Positions 23,905-36,122 of a DNA stretch of 64,000 nt are shown here, piece by piece (within the stretch, counting starts at the first letter, position 1; the number at the start of each line of letters is the position of its first letter). The notes under the pieces were generated by a model that did no database searches, was not told the origin of the DNA, and was given only the letters and a program-made list of their open reading frames with translations. A program made the translations under genes and the position numbers. The stretch covers positions 1,090,001-1,154,000 of the forward strand of contig JAPFBL010000069.1 of the NCBI GenBank assembly GCA_026182355.1, in the 5' to 3' direction. This DNA is from Hermatobates lingyangjiaoensis. Lineage: Eukaryota; Arthropoda; Insecta; Hemiptera; Hermatobatidae.

Positions 23905-24468
23905 ATGTAAATAGGGGTTCTCAACCTTTGTTTGCTTGTGGACCCCCTAAAAGCTACTTGTGGACCCCCACTCCCCCCGGATACTTAAAAAACATAATTA
24001 TACAAAGTTATAAATAAATATTTGTTTTTAGGTAAATGAAAATCGTTAATTATGAAATAATTTCATTACATCTACAACGCATGCGAAAATACAAAAATGT
24101 TTTTAAAACAATAACAAAATATTTCTTCATTAACATTTTATAAAGTACCCTGAAATAAATTGTAACAGAATCAATTTTGAATGTACCATAAAGAGAAGTG
24201 CAATAGAAAATTTTAAAACATTGGAACATTTTAACAAACTGACGAGGATATTAGACCTTATATTTTAATGATGTGTGAATATTGTACGGCAAAGCTTACT
24301 ACGCTTTGATTTATTTTTGGTTTGCTGATGAATTCATTTAAACTTAACATAGAGCCCTAACCACGTATCATGGACCTTCAGAATACTACTTTTCTCATGG
24401 ACCCCCAGTAATCCTCTGTGGACCCCTGGGAGTCCATGTGGACCACGTTGAGAACCACTGATGTAAAT
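23905..24468. mobile_element. Complete non-autonomous hAT element (548 bp)
   Basis: The element spans 23913-24460. Its left end AGGGGTTCTCAACCTTTG and right end CACGTTGAGAACCACTG are terminal inverted repeats of the hAT type (CAGNGGTTCTCAAC). They are followed inward by short GTGGACCCC repeats at both ends. The 8-bp ATGTAAAT lies on both sides (23905-23912 and 24461-24468), the target duplication length of hAT transposases. The interior is AT-rich with no transposase frame, so movement would need a partner. The first base of the left end appears lost. Confidence 0.92.
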
Positions 24469-24469
24469 C

Positions 24470-25885
24470 TTAAGTTAATTGTCTCAGAGCTCTAGTTAAG
24501 AAGAACACAGACATCCTAACACATCACAGTATTGATGAGCTTTTAAATATTAAATACTCTATTTTAAATATGTACAGCATACTAATACTATGTAACATAC
24601 GAGATACAAACTTTTGATCTCCTAGATAATCTTTAGGGACAAAAAAAAAATAATAGCTAATAAAAATAAATAAATAACTGCTAATATAGATAAAGAAGAG
24701 TAGTACTTTTACACTCTAGAGATAAACAAACTAACAAATGTTCAACTATTTAAAAAAAAATAATGTCTAAGGATAAATAAATTAAATAATACAAGAAAAT
24801 GGGAATTCAGTTTCACAAAGCCTCAGATTTTCTTTACTGTTTTATAGAAATTTTTAAATTTACGATATATAGGTAAAATGTTTATCATTTGACTGGGCGT
24901 TCATTGTTGGTAGTACAACAGTTAATTCGGGAGTTACTTCCTAAGCAATTCCAAATAATTAAATAACAAGAAAAAATCAACTGTAAAGTTGTAAATGCAA
25001 ACTATACTGTACATTTCAATCATCTAAATTTTTTTTTTTTTTTTTTACTGTCAGAGAACAGCATGCTCCACCTGAAGGCACCACATGCATCAAAATCTTT
25101 AATGTTACACAATTATTTCCATTATGTTATGTAAATATAGCTTAAATATATAATAATTTAACAATAATAAAATAACTATAATGATAACAGAGTAATTAAT
25201 CATCTACATTGGGTTGAGTTATACTCGTATATTCATTTAGAGATAGTGTTTTATTGCTCCTCATAACACAAATAAGGTATTAGATATTGAACTAAGAAAA
25301 TTAAACGAACATAATGCATCTTTTATATAAAAAATCATCTATTATTATCCACAACTATGCCAAAAAACTAATATTTTCTTTATAAATCTTATTTTGTTTA
25401 CCTACTAATAGAATTTCTTTGCTTATACCAACAATATAGTGTCATCAATGATTCATCTGGGTCTCAAAACAACAGTAACAGATAAAATTTTCAAATTAAA
25501 AATGTACACACTGCTAAGTTTCTTACATTTGTTTTAAGAAATGCTTACATCTAACTGATTTCTGCCACCATTACCCAGCTCCAAAAAAATTTCGACAATA
25601 CTATTAAACAAATGTTTGAGAATTTGAACTCAAGACTCAAAGACAAAAGCAAACTACCATACCGTTTAAGCCACTGAGAGGTTTTTAACATATGAGGAAT
25701 TATTACTTTTTCCATTGTGTATCTAACGTATGTATCAATGGATTTGTAAAGAAAAAGTCATTGATTTTTCCTTTTTTCTTATTGGTATTTTCAGATTGAA
25801 AAATGTATTTCACGTTGTTTATTTAAAACTTTTTATAAAAATAAAATTTTTAAGTAAAAAATAATGTGTCTGAGTAGCAATTGAA
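24470..25885. other. AT-rich unique sequence, no gene seen
   Basis: A T run occurs at 25028-25046. No supported coding or RNA feature. Confidence 0.45.
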
Positions 25886-26430
25886 GAATTGAATTCTCTC
25901 TAATTATGACCCGAGATTGATCTCCAGACCCTATAATCTCAACTGTGAGCAACGAACTTGCAACAAATTGTAAGTTTGTCATTAGTGGTATTAACAGGAG
26001 GCTTGGTTTGATAAGTGAATAAGCACTAAATTGAAGAGCAAACTGAACGAACGATATTGATCTAAATTTAGTTTCCGATTAGTTGGAACACTTAATCTAT
26101 TACTATTATCATTGAAACTTAAAATATATTGATATATATATATATATATTACTTAATAAAAATAATTGTCTAGTGTTAAAATTGAATTCTCTCTAATTAT
26201 GACCCGAGATTGATCTCCAGACCCTATAATCTCAACTGTGAGCAACGAACTTGCAACAAATTGTAAGTTTGTCATCTAGTGGTATCTACAGGAGGGCCTA
26301 TGGTTTGATAAGTGAATAAGCACTACACTTGAAGAGCAATCTGAACGAATCGAATAACGACTGGAATTAACTTTAGTTTCGGTTGTTGGGACCTTGAACT
26401 CTTTCTTATCACTTGAAACCAAAATATCAT
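25886..26430 (+). repeat. Imperfect 240-bp direct duplication
   Basis: About 25886-26120 and 26177-26430 are tandem copies. They are identical over about 90 bp (from TTGAATTCTCTCTAATTATG to TTGTAAGTTTGTCAT) and then diverge mostly by small indels (for example TTAGTGGTATTAACAGGAGG versus CTAGTGGTATCTACAGGAGG). A short (TA)n at 26131-26149 lies between them. Confidence 0.85.
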
Positions 26431-26914
26431 CTCGACTGTGTTGTTATGCTAAATCATCTCACTTATACTAAACGTGCGTGTTTCTTTGATTTGATGCTTG
26501 TTCCAATCAATAACTATTTCATGTGAACTCCCTTTGGCTATAACGGCCTTTAAGCGAGATTTAATAATGTTCAATGTCGTAATGCATTGGTGAATACTAA
26601 AGACCAACATCTGTCTTATATTAGCAATTTTTGCGAAATAATCCTTATTGACGCAAAATTACCATCATTAAATATTAATTAATCATTCTTTATTTATTAG
26701 GATGAATAATTTGGTAACTTATCAAAGATAAACTACAATTAATATGATAATATTAGTATACAAGTTTGATTCTCTTTTAGTGATTTCGGTATGTTGCGTG
26801 GAAGAAATGTCATCTTATGGTAGACTATAGTCCATGGATGTTTTGAAATAAATTGGTGTACATTGCTCTTTTAGTACAAAAACTTTTTTACTGGATTACA
26901 AGTGTAAGAAAAGG

Positions 26915-27090
26915 GTAGCTCAGTGGCTTGTATAATCACCTCTAAACTGTTAGATCCAGACTCAATTTTCACTGTATCCCTCGTCTATGTTCAAGCGTGA
27001 GATAGAAAAATTTGACTATGTGCATATGGACTCTTGGAGAGGATATTGAGACGATCATCCCATGTCTATGAGGTTGTCAAGAACTCCTTA
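26915..27090 (+). mobile_element. Second type of tRNA-derived SINE, possible
   Basis: GGGTAGCTCAGTGGCTTGTA gives an A box. About 40 bases on, AGATCCAGACTCAATTTTC is a degenerate B box, followed by a non-tRNA body. It shares no body sequence with the SINEs at 254, 3067 and 49784. Ends and target duplication were not found. A similar but weaker string occurs at 35304-35365. Confidence 0.45.
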
Positions 27091-27099
27091 AAGATTCAT

Positions 27100-28060
27100 A
27101 CCATAAATACATTTGATATAGGCACAATTTAGATTCAACTCACAATGTAGATTCAATAAGAAGGAACAATATTCTCTTGATGACTCAGTCTCAGATATCT
27201 TTGTAGCAAACCCACAATACTGTCCCTTCCCTTTCAAAAAAGCACTACTTATGCATTAATACTTATACTTTTTTTAAAATTATATCTATAAACTAATTTT
27301 TCCTCCAAAACTTGACTAAAAAGATTTGCGAGAAAACGAATCTGATCCTTTCAAGTTTGATATAATTTGAGTTTTTTTTTTAAATTATACATCATTTGGT
27401 TATAGTCAGAAGCATGAGCTTAAAATTTATATATAAGAAAATTTCTTGGAAATATGAAATTTATTTCCTGTACAACTATACTGTAAGCTAAAAAGATAAG
27501 AAGGTATAAAAACATTAATGTAACCAACTACATTCATTTATTTTTCTAGTGTTTTATATTCAAGGCAATCACCTTGCATGGGTAATAGCTATTAAAAAAT
27601 ACTGATACTAGCCTTAGTCTGAAGAACAGTACAATTACAGCAGCACGATACAGATAATACTGATAACGCTGATTCTTTACACATAAATAACGACTATCGG
27701 TAACAGGGAGACAGGAACGTGAACAAGTATCAGCCAACCACAACAGATTGCATCTGTTTCACTCATTTTTTTCAATAAAGGTATAAACAATAATTGCAAT
27801 TTGACTAAGGTTGTTGGCCTTGATAGTGGTGTTCAATATGGGTTTTTTTTTCAGTTCTGAGTTCTTTCTTCAGTTATTCAGCCAGTTACTCTGTGCTATT
27901 TATTCCTTATTGGATACTATGTAATACCTTCAAATAAATAAGTTTTATTTACAAAACAATTCATTTAATATACTGTAGAGTTCTAAAGCATGGAATGTTT
28001 AGATGTACCAATCAGTTATTTAAAACGTTTTTGTTTTGAAATTCTTATTAATTTAAACGT
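27100..28060. other. Unique sequence, no gene seen
   Basis: 27545-27760 is less AT-rich and complex but shows no coding frame with a motif. Confidence 0.4.
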
Positions 28061-28062
28061 TT

Positions 28063-28283
28063 TCATTCTGAGGTAAAATGGATAAACCAACAAAAGTTTC
28101 CACACAAATGAAGTTTTATTCAACGCGTTTCGAACACTTTGTGTTCATCATCAGGAAGACACTAATTATATCTAATTAGTTACAAAAATTAGAGTGAAAT
28201 AATAAAATTCAATTAAGAGAATTCAAAACATACCCAAGGATGTGGTACTGACGGGTTGGTTTATCCATTTTACCTCAGAATGA
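28063..28283. repeat. Family K element with 28-bp inverted ends
   Basis: The ends CATTCTGAGGTAAAATGGAT and ATCCATTTTACCTCAGAATG are inverted repeats that extend inward through AAACCAAC. On the minus strand the core is CTGATGA-T-GAACAC-AAA-GTGTTC-GAAAC (28127-28154). It is followed by GCGTTGAATAAAACTTC. The six-base-pair stem is perfect. Confidence 0.8.
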
Positions 28284-28289
28284 GTAAAT

Positions 28290-29508
28290 ACCACACAATT
28301 ACGGATTGCACAACTAATGATTTAAACGTATTCGTATTTTAAGTTCGTGATAGTTCATCATTACTAACTTACAATTGATATGCTATCTTTGGTGATAGTC
28401 CTGTATTTTGTCTATGTTTTGTAGTATGATATTAACAAATCCAATCGTATCGTTATGTAATGTTTAGTCAAAATACTAATTAATACTTTGCTAATCCCTC
28501 ATATTGGAATGCTACTTCCTGGTTGAATCATCCACAGCAGTAAATGATTCACTATATCATTTTTCTTATGATTCCTAAAAAAAAAGAAACTGGTCAAATT
28601 TGATCTGCCTATTACCCTTTGACTTAGTACCGAAAATCGGAATTCCAATCTAGTTCTTAGTTTTAAGCTGAAGTTGGAAACCTTACTTTATACTAATCCT
28701 AGTTGGTTATCGCTTCCAGCCCTTACGTCACGTTACTGAAATTAATTTCTTTAAAACTAAATTGGCACTCATAAATAGAATTAGCATTATGATAACTAGT
28801 TGATTACAAAATGGAAGCCTAATTTACGTCAAACCTTTCAAAAGACGAAAAATCTAAGTGCAAGCATGTGATAAAAAAATAGTATTTTGAAAAATTTTTA
28901 CCTTTTTTTCAAGCATTTTGACTGCAGTGGTCATTTCAGTTTAATAGTTCAGTGAACTTGATACAATTCATATCATAACAGCTAATTACTTTACTAGGTG
29001 CTTTTTGATTAGCATACTCGTATCTAATAAAAAGGGTTGTACAGCATTCTTTGAAAACTAGACAAGCTTAGCCCTTGAGATACTAAAAAAGAACGCCATA
29101 GTCTCCTCCACACTCTTCCTATGTTGCATACTTTACACTCATTGCTAGACCGTATAGAATTAAACCAATTATTTTTTGTTGAAATTTTTTGCTACAATCA
29201 ACTTTTATTTTTAAATTATGAGACATATTTTAACAGTATGCATGCTGTGATTGCTATACAGGGTTTAGAAATCAAGTGTCTAGATATAATAGGCATCAGA
29301 AAATGGTGATATAAAAATGACACTCTGAAATGAATCATTTTAAATAATAAATGATTTTCTGAATGAAATTTTAATATAATTCATTTCTTTTTATAAAAAA
29401 TGCTTGTCACAAATGCATGTTCACAAACGGTTGAATCACTACATACAAATATAATAAAATAATAAAAGTTAAGAAATATTGAGTAGAGAAGGTACATTGT
29501 GAAATTAG
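28290..29508. other. AT-rich unique sequence, no gene seen
   Basis: The 62-codon frame at 29121-29309 has no motif. Confidence 0.45.
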
Positions 29509-29509
29509 T

Positions 29510-29668
29510 GTTTGTAAACCACAATAACAAATTGTGGAAAAAAAGTCTAAGATCTTTGAACCACAATAACAAGCGGTCTTCATCAGAGTAAAAGACAAAC
29601 TGACTGAAAACCGCATATTACCGTTAAAGATTGTAGTCTTTTATCTTATTCTTTATTGTGTTTGAATA
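29510..29668 (+). repeat. Foldback family A, diverged copy
   Basis: Arms AAACCACAATAACAAATTGT and CTTATTCTTTATTGTG with AAGATCTTTGAACC, AACAAGCGGTCTTCATCAGA and a degraded right core. A long interrupted (TA)n (29669-29726) follows. Confidence 0.65.
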
Positions 29669-29675
29669 AATATAT

Positions 29676-29717
<42 letters not shown>

Positions 29718-29726
29718 ATATATATA
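29669..29726. repeat. (TA)n tract shared by foldbacks A and D
   Basis: TA repeats with three TAATAT or ATTATA interruptions, directly between two different foldback families. Confidence 0.95.
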
Positions 29727-30020
29727 ATAAATTCAAAACAAAGGAAACACACAGAAAGACACAGACATAACTCACATCGATATTTCGACCATCGTCGTCA
29801 TCAGGAGGTGTGAAGAGCGAAGAGCGAAGAGTCCCGCAGGAAGACAGGGCAGTACTCAGTACTTCCTGCGGGCTCTTCGCTCTTCGCTCTTCACACTCCT
29901 GATGACGACGATGGTCGAAATATCGATGTGAGTTATGTCTGTGTCTTTCTGTGTGTTTCCTTCGTTTTGAATTTATTTTATTTTAAAAAAGTCCGCTGGA
30001 CCGTTTCTTTTAATTGTGGT
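29727..30020 (+). repeat. Foldback family D, copy 1, near-perfect arms
   Basis: Arms of about 115 bp include CACACAGAAAGACACAGACA and its complement. The right-arm core is CTGATGA-C-GAC-GATG-GTC-GAAA (29899-29920) and the left arm holds its mirror. The apex has duplicated CTCTTCG units and CCTGCGGG. Only the right arm continues into a tail with the hairpin GTCC-GCT-GGAC (29991-30001) and TTTCTTTTAATTG before (TA)n. Copies: 51388 and 62449. Confidence 0.9.
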
Positions 30021-30021
<1 letters not shown>

Positions 30022-30060
<39 letters not shown>

Positions 30061-30275
30061 CAAGATTTTACATGAACACGTGATATAACAAGCAATGATC
30101 AAACCACAATATGAAATGGGGAAAAAAAACTAAGATCTTTCAACCGTAGCAAGCAACTCAGTTGGGTTTTTGACTCTGACGAAGACCACTTGTTACGGTT
30201 GAAAGATCTTAGTGTTTTTTCCCCATTTCATATTGTGGTTTCATCATTGAAATATATATATATATATATATATCT
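30022..30275 (+). repeat. (TA)n, foldback family A copy 4, (TA)n
   Basis: (TA)n 30022-30056, foldback 30063-30250, (TA)n 30252-30272. The long arm is on the left (TTTTACATGAACACGTGATA) and the right arm is cut at TTTCATCATTGAA. The right-arm core CTGACGA-A-GACCA...CGGTT-GAAA keeps the pattern with one weakened pair. Confidence 0.85.
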
Positions 30276-30279
30276 TCAT

Positions 30280-31195
30280 TCTTTAAAAAATGTGAAAGTA
30301 TATAGTCCAGTAACATTGAAATACCTCAGGACATAATGTACTTCCTTCGCACCATTCTCAAAACTTTTGAAAAAAATGTCTATCTCTGGAAATATTCAAA
30401 TTAATTTTGTATTTAATTATATTATAATATAAATTGTAAATTATGTACAAAATTGAGGATTTTGGTTGTTTTTTGTAGTTATGAATCTTTAATTGATGCA
30501 AATTTCGCTACGCGACTTATCGAAGGATATGAAATGAATTAGTAGATGTTGTCAATTACTGCAATTTCACAGGTTCAATATTTGCAACTTAAAATTAATA
30601 GACTACATGAAATGTATTTAATAATTAATTGGATATGGTCGATTGAGTTATAAGAGCGACAGAGACAGAGTGTAAGTTATTTCCCGAGTTACAAATATGA
30701 TTTGAGTAAGTGTGTGTGTTTGTGCGTGTGTGTATGTGTGTACCTCTCCATAATCAATACCATACTTCGCCTGCCCTATTTACCTATGTAATCTGGTTAC
30801 AACCAAATATCCTCGGCTTCAATCAGTCATGGTTTCTCCCAATCGCTTCACCCGTCTCTTTAAATTGAACTTGAATTTCCTCCTCAATACTCCACATGTA
30901 TTTCATATTAAATTACTGAAATCTATTGACAAGTAATTTCTTCACTTCATAAAAAAGACACTATAAGATTCGAATATTGCGTATATTTTACAGAATATTT
31001 ATAAACAATTTCATTTAAATTCTTCGAATAAGAAATTTCTTATTTAAAACTAAATTTCAATGTTCAATGCAATAAATTATCTGTAAGGCCTTTCTCTAAA
31101 TAGTAAAGCAGTTACTATTGTTTAACTTACTTTAGTGTTAAATATAGTTAATGGGATATTTCAACTGTGATTAGTAATATTAGAATGAGTAATAG
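30280..31195. other. Unique AT-rich sequence, no gene seen
   Basis: A short TG-rich run lies near 30708-30742; nothing else could be supported. Confidence 0.45.
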
Positions 31196-31196
31196 A

Positions 31197-31392
31197 GTAT
31201 TAATGTGAACCGTCATACCCCGTATAATATCTGGAGATCTCCACTGGTTTCGGGTCCTTCTGGTTCCCCCCTTTTAGTGTAACTACTACAATCTAAAAAT
31301 GCTCAATGAGATGCTGTTGAATATGGAAATGAGAAGAACCTGAAACCGGTCGAGCTCTCCAACCAATGTATGAGGTATGACGAACAATATTA
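31197..31392 (+). repeat. Foldback family J, copy 1
   Basis: Left arm GTCATACCCCGTATAATATC...CACTGGTTTCGGGTCC and right arm AACCTGAAACCGGTCGAGCT...TGTATGAGGTATGACG are imperfect inverted repeats of about 60 bp with an 80-bp spacer. The GAAACC end of the core remains on both sides, but the stem has decayed. Confidence 0.75.
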
Positions 31393-31698
31393 ATACTAAT
31401 GCTATGTACTTTTCAACCTGAGGTCGTAAATCTATTGCAGCTGGGCTACAAAGTATCTGATAAATAGCTATACTTTACTATAATTGCATTTTGTTAATAG
31501 TCTAAAGATTATGATGATTACAGTATCTTAAAAACACGATAGTTTTTTCTTATCTTAGAAAATTTACTCTCACCAATTAACTTAGAGTATTTTTATCTAT
31601 ATAATAATATCTAGTTTTTAAACGAAATTTATGGATACAAATAACACACTAATTCATTCTAAAGTAGTGCAATCAGTTATTATGTAGTATCCACAAAT

Positions 31699-31835
31699 TG
31701 TAGGATAAAAAAAATGTTAATAAAATAGTCTCCATATATAGAAATTTAATAGTAACGCGTAGTGTTCAACCACGTTGTTTATACTATTAAATTTCTGTAT
31801 ATAGAGACTATTCATTAGCTTTTTACCCTACAATA
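31699..31835 (+). repeat. Foldback related to family H, short
   Basis: Arms ATAGTCTCCATATATAGAAA and TTTCTGTATATAGAGACTAT extend inward to ACTACGCG/CACGTTG and outward to ATTGTAGGATAA and TTACCCTACAAT. Its outer sequence (CCCTACAAT) and the string ATAAACAACG match foldback H at 58787. Confidence 0.7.
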
Positions 31836-31839
31836 GAGT

Positions 31840-31971
31840 ACATCATTTTTATTTCTGATAAATGAACATTCTAATTGATTAATATTGCTGTTAATGATTG
31901 TGTTTGTTTTATTTTAATGTTTTATTATTGTGTAACTTTCTGGCGCCTTGTGTTTTAAGAAGTCTGAGCGA

Positions 31972-32002
<31 letters not shown>

Positions 32003-33335
32003 ACAATGTAACACATCTGACGGCTGGATCTCCACTGACTGTATTTTAAAAGACAACAGTATATTAATCTTATAATCATATACAAGGGATACAATATAAG
32101 GGAAATCCTCCATGCGGGAAAGAAGAATCGACAAAGTACTGAACAATACAGCGCATGGGATGAACTTGCACCCACCCCTCTACTTGCAATCACTCCACAC
32201 TCTTCTTTTCAGGTAATTCTACAGCATTAATCATAATTCGTAGTCCTTTGTTTACCTCATTTGACACTAATATTTTTTATTCCATCAAAATTAATACTAA
32301 ATTAAATACATTTTATATGTGTATGTTATTAAATAATTATAACTTATTACTAATAATTTATAAATATATATATATATATCATCAATAAGCTACATTAATG
32401 AAATATGCAAATTAGTGTTGATCGCAGTAATCCATAAAGTTTCCATATTATCTCTGCGGGGGTTTCGACATCCAGCTGTTGTTTTATAAGTAACGAAGTC
32501 CTTCTGTATCACACAAATGTTAATATCTGAGTATTAGTTTGAGCTCAAGATTAATAAGTATTGAAACACCTCCATAAATCTTAGATATTCTTTTACCCCG
32601 TGAGTAATCTGTGTTCTAATGTAATATCAACAGTACACCTCATTTGGTGAACGGCTTTATCTACAAAGTGACTATTCTTTGAACTATGACCTATGTAAAC
32701 TTGGACTCCCCCAATGCTGCGTCTGCAAGCATGATCTGCATTCAAATTGTCCATAATGGATGTACTGGCTTTATTGCTAGAGCCTTCATGACTCCAGTAA
32801 TCTGCAGACGCAACATAATTTTAGACGCGACCAACAGTACCATATGACAACAATTCAACTTTGCAACACTTTAACATGAGCCATATATTGATTAAAAGAT
32901 CTCTGTTTCCTTTCAGAATGCTTAACTTCATTTTATAGTTGACTTAATACATATTTACTCACAAGGTTTATTCTGGTAACTAGGATATTACCAGAAACTT
33001 TAAAAATCTCTGGCTTATGTTTGATAGAGCTGTCCAAGGGAAATTCTAAAAAGGTTGACTTTGAGAATTGACATTTAATCTTCGAGGTTTTGAAAAAGAA
33101 AGCATGAAACACTGCTCTCTGATTGCCCTGTTGATTCATCTCTCAGGGCCAACTAGTGAGAAGCATCAGTCATAAGAGACTCTAAGTATATAACATTAGG
33201 TCCTCAATTTCTACGATATTGAAGATAAGCGAAAAAGTAATTGTGGCAATTTGAGGTACACAAAAGAAAAATTACTTGAAACATCGATGATACCAGCTTA
33301 TATTTGTGAGTGCAGAATCTACTGTAACACGCCAA
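31840..33335. other. Unique sequence with short (GA)n; no gene seen
   Basis: (GA)n 31976-31998. Two copies of TGCGTCTGCA in inverted orientation (32719 and 32804 areas) enclose about 80 bp and may be a small degraded foldback. Short minus frames have no domain. Confidence 0.4.
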
Positions 33336-33339
33336 ACAA

Positions 33340-33620
33340 TATATATATACACTTTTTCGTTAGAAATACGATCTGAAATGGACAAATATAGTTCAATGTG
33401 GAAAAAACATAGAGAAATTAAAAGCACACACTTACAGTCTCTAACTTTTGGTTTGAACCGTCTTCAGAGACTCTCCAACCAGTGCCTTGGTTTCCCTCAC
33501 TTATCTTTCCTGAAGACGGTTCAAACCGAAAATTAGAGACTGTAAGTATGTGCTTTTAATTTTTCTATGTTTCGTTTTCTACATCAAACTATATTTGTCC
33601 ATAAGAAATGCATTTTATCC
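33340..33620 (+). repeat. Foldback family B, copy 2
   Basis: Near-perfect arms (CACACTTACAGTCTCTAACT and TTAGAGACTGTAAGTATGTG). The right core CTGAAGA-C-GGTTCAAACC-GAAA is at 33510-33531 with its mirror on the left. Here the long arm with the GTCC...GGATC-type tail is on the left (33370-33395). Shadow frames 33306-33536 and 33550-33753 are not genes. Confidence 0.87.
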
Positions 33621-33639
33621 CGATCACAAATACTTTACA

Positions 33640-34509
33640 GTATTATTATTTTCTATTTCTGGTGGTTTGGTGAAAAATAAAATAATTCACACACCATTTG
33701 CCGATGGATCTATATTTTTAGACATCCTAAGGAGTGCATTAAATATAACATGAAAAATAAAGCAAATCAAAACTTGCATTTCTTATGGATGTAAATGTTA
33801 TTTCTTTGATATTTATGGTCATTAATTTCAATAAATATTACTTAGCTCTTTGTTTTGGTTTCTTATAAAATAAATTACTCTTTGCGACATAAGAACTTAG
33901 TGTACCGTATTGTCATATACGCAGCAAAATTCAAAACTCCTGAAAAATTTGATGCAAATGAAAGAATAAAATATGTAGTATAGCATTGTGAATATTATTG
34001 GACCACTAATTTAACAACTAACGATGAAACAATATGTTTAACTTAAGTTTTTGATACCTATTGTATTTTGTGTGCATTATTTTTGTTTTCGAGTTATGAA
34101 TCATTTCATAATACGACTGAATGTCATTTGTAATGACTTCCTGCTTACTTTCTGGATTCATTACCATCACACATAAAGATGATATAAATAAAAAAAAGAT
34201 ACCAAAATGACTAACCTTAGATGAAATATGAGTTAGAGTTGGTGAAGACTCCTGAAACAAAAAAAAAACTTTGTGTTAGGATTAATGGGCATACTTAATA
34301 AGATTACACAGTAACACTTGAAATGAATACGAATGTCTAAACTATAGCAAAGAAAGCAGAAATGTGGCTAAGACAATTCAACCAAAAAACACCTAATCTT
34401 AGGCAAATTACTCGATTTGACTTCTTATTTACTAATGTAGAGATAGTTTTAGAGTATATATATAACCTAACACATAAAGTACTTGAAACAAAATGTGTAA
34501 TATAAATGT

Positions 34510-34510
<1 letters not shown>
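33640..34510. other. AT-rich unique sequence, no gene seen
   Basis: No supported feature. Confidence 0.45.
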
Positions 34511-34511
<1 letters not shown>

Positions 34512-34551
<40 letters not shown>

Positions 34552-34770
34552 TAAACCACAATAAGAAATGGGAAAACAAGACTAAGATCTTTCAACCGTA
34601 ACAAGCGGTCTTCGTCAGAGTCAATAACCCAACTGACTCTGACTCTGACCGCTTGTTATGGTTGAAAGATCTTAGTCTTGTTTTCCCATTTCTTATTGTT
34701 CTTTGATCATTGATTATTATTTCACGTGTTTATGTGAAATCTTTTTACATATATATATATATATATTCCT
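34512..34770 (+). repeat. (TA)n, foldback family A copy 5, (TA)n
   Basis: (TA)n 34512-34548, foldback 34549-34745, (TA)n 34749-34767. The short left arm begins GATTAAACCACAATAAGAAA, and the long right arm ends TTTCACGTGTTTATGTGAAA. The apex is a shortened TGACTCTGACTCTGACC, which deletes the first box of the core. Confidence 0.85.
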
Positions 34771-34859
34771 AAAATTTGGGAGCAGTCTTTCATTCAGATA
34801 TATTTCATTGAACAATTAACAATATTTATCTGAAATAATTTTTTTCATCAGTTTTCCGA

Positions 34860-35110
34860 GGTTTCTGAATATTAGAAAAAAGAAGAAATTGTTCAGAAAC
34901 CTTGAAAAACTGGTGAAAAAATGTCTTCAGCAACATATTGTCAATTTTTCAAAGAAATATTTATATATAGAGATATATGTAATTTTCCTCTCTTTCCTTT
35001 CTCTCATCTTTCAATTAATTTCTACTGTCACTTTTTCACGCATTCATTCCTTAAACTGTCTTAAACGATTCCACAATGGTATGCTGACTATAACTGTGTG
35101 TCACTTTATA
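34860..35110 (+). repeat. PLE-derived unit M, copy 1
   Basis: RKLEK-type coding residue (RNLEKLVKK, then MSSATYCQFFKEIF in the next frame) runs into a degenerate (TA)n (34960-34978). A pyrimidine-rich segment CTCTCTTTCC TTTCTCTCATC and CATTCATTCCTTAAACTGTC follows. The same order is found at 36050-37170, where a mariner splits the (TA)n. The 96-codon frame combines two unrelated frames and is not a gene. Confidence 0.65.
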
Positions 35111-35179
35111 TCGTTCAGTAAACCCTGTCTCGTTTCCACTTCTGTGTCTCTTCTTCTTTTTATTCTTTTTGTCTTCTGA

Positions 35180-36045
35180 TAACGTCAAGAAGGCCAAAAT
35201 TCACAAGAATCATGAGTATTAACTCTCTTTTTTGTATTTTACAGTTGTAACTTTAATTATACTCGTATAATATTTTTTTTTATATTGGGATTAAAACAAT
35301 ACGGTAGGCCACTGGCATGTGTGCTCGTCTCTGGACTGATATATCTCGTGTATAATTATCACTCTGGTCTCAATTTCTTTATGCAGGACATCATGTCGTT
35401 GTTTGGAGAGAATGTTAAGCCCATTCTGTTTTATAAATGTTCTTCGGCCTTTCAACCAAACTAAGATAAAGTGATATTTCTTGATGTTTTTTAACGCTCA
35501 GCTTTTTTGCCATGTCACGAGAGACCAATCGTGTCTTCACAAATGAGAATAAAGACAGACCTTCTGAAATGGCTAAGGTGGACCTTAAAGATTCTTTATG
35601 AGACTAATTGTTACTTGGGGAAAGATATCATAAGGAATGACTCTTGAAATTGAAAAAGAATATAGAAGGGTAACAGTTATAAGGAAGTTGAGATAGATTG
35701 ATATGTTATACTATTATTTAATGATTGTTTCCTCATATAATGTGAAGTTTATTTGCTGCTTGCTCAGATGGCCACACAATTTGAAAGAGCTATTCTCCTT
35801 TGTGACATATGATACATATATACCCTAAATTTGATATTATTGTTCTTTGAATAGAAACTGTATTGCCAGAAGAATGAATGTGTCTGTTCTCAAGTGTGTA
35901 TACAGTGAGATGGTGCTAGATATCCAACAGGGAACACTCATTAACGGTACAATCTGTTAGATAGAATTTTCAACATGAGTACTTGTAAATAGCCTATGAG
36001 ATAAATTAGGTTATTAAAACTAGTCCATCTGAGATCTGCTGCTTA
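35180..36045. other. Unique sequence, no confident gene
   Basis: 35304-35365 weakly resembles a tRNA-derived SINE head (GGTAGGCCACTGGCATGTGT). No coding frame was recognised. Confidence 0.4.
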
Positions 36046-36122
36046 GAAAAACTGGTGGAAACAATGACTTCAGCAAAATATGGCAATTTTTTTAAAGAAA
36101 TATATATATATATATATATATA

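Noticed and set aside
29899..29920. Calling a canonical, active hammerhead ribozyme
   Set aside because: One unpaired base separates CTGATGA from the stem, and I could not draw convincing stems I and III with a cleavage site, so only hammerhead-like is claimed.
32455..32490. Another hammerhead-like core (minus, GCTGGATGTCGAAACC)
   Set aside because: The CTGANGA box is not present and the stem is only three pairs; no inverted arm found nearby.
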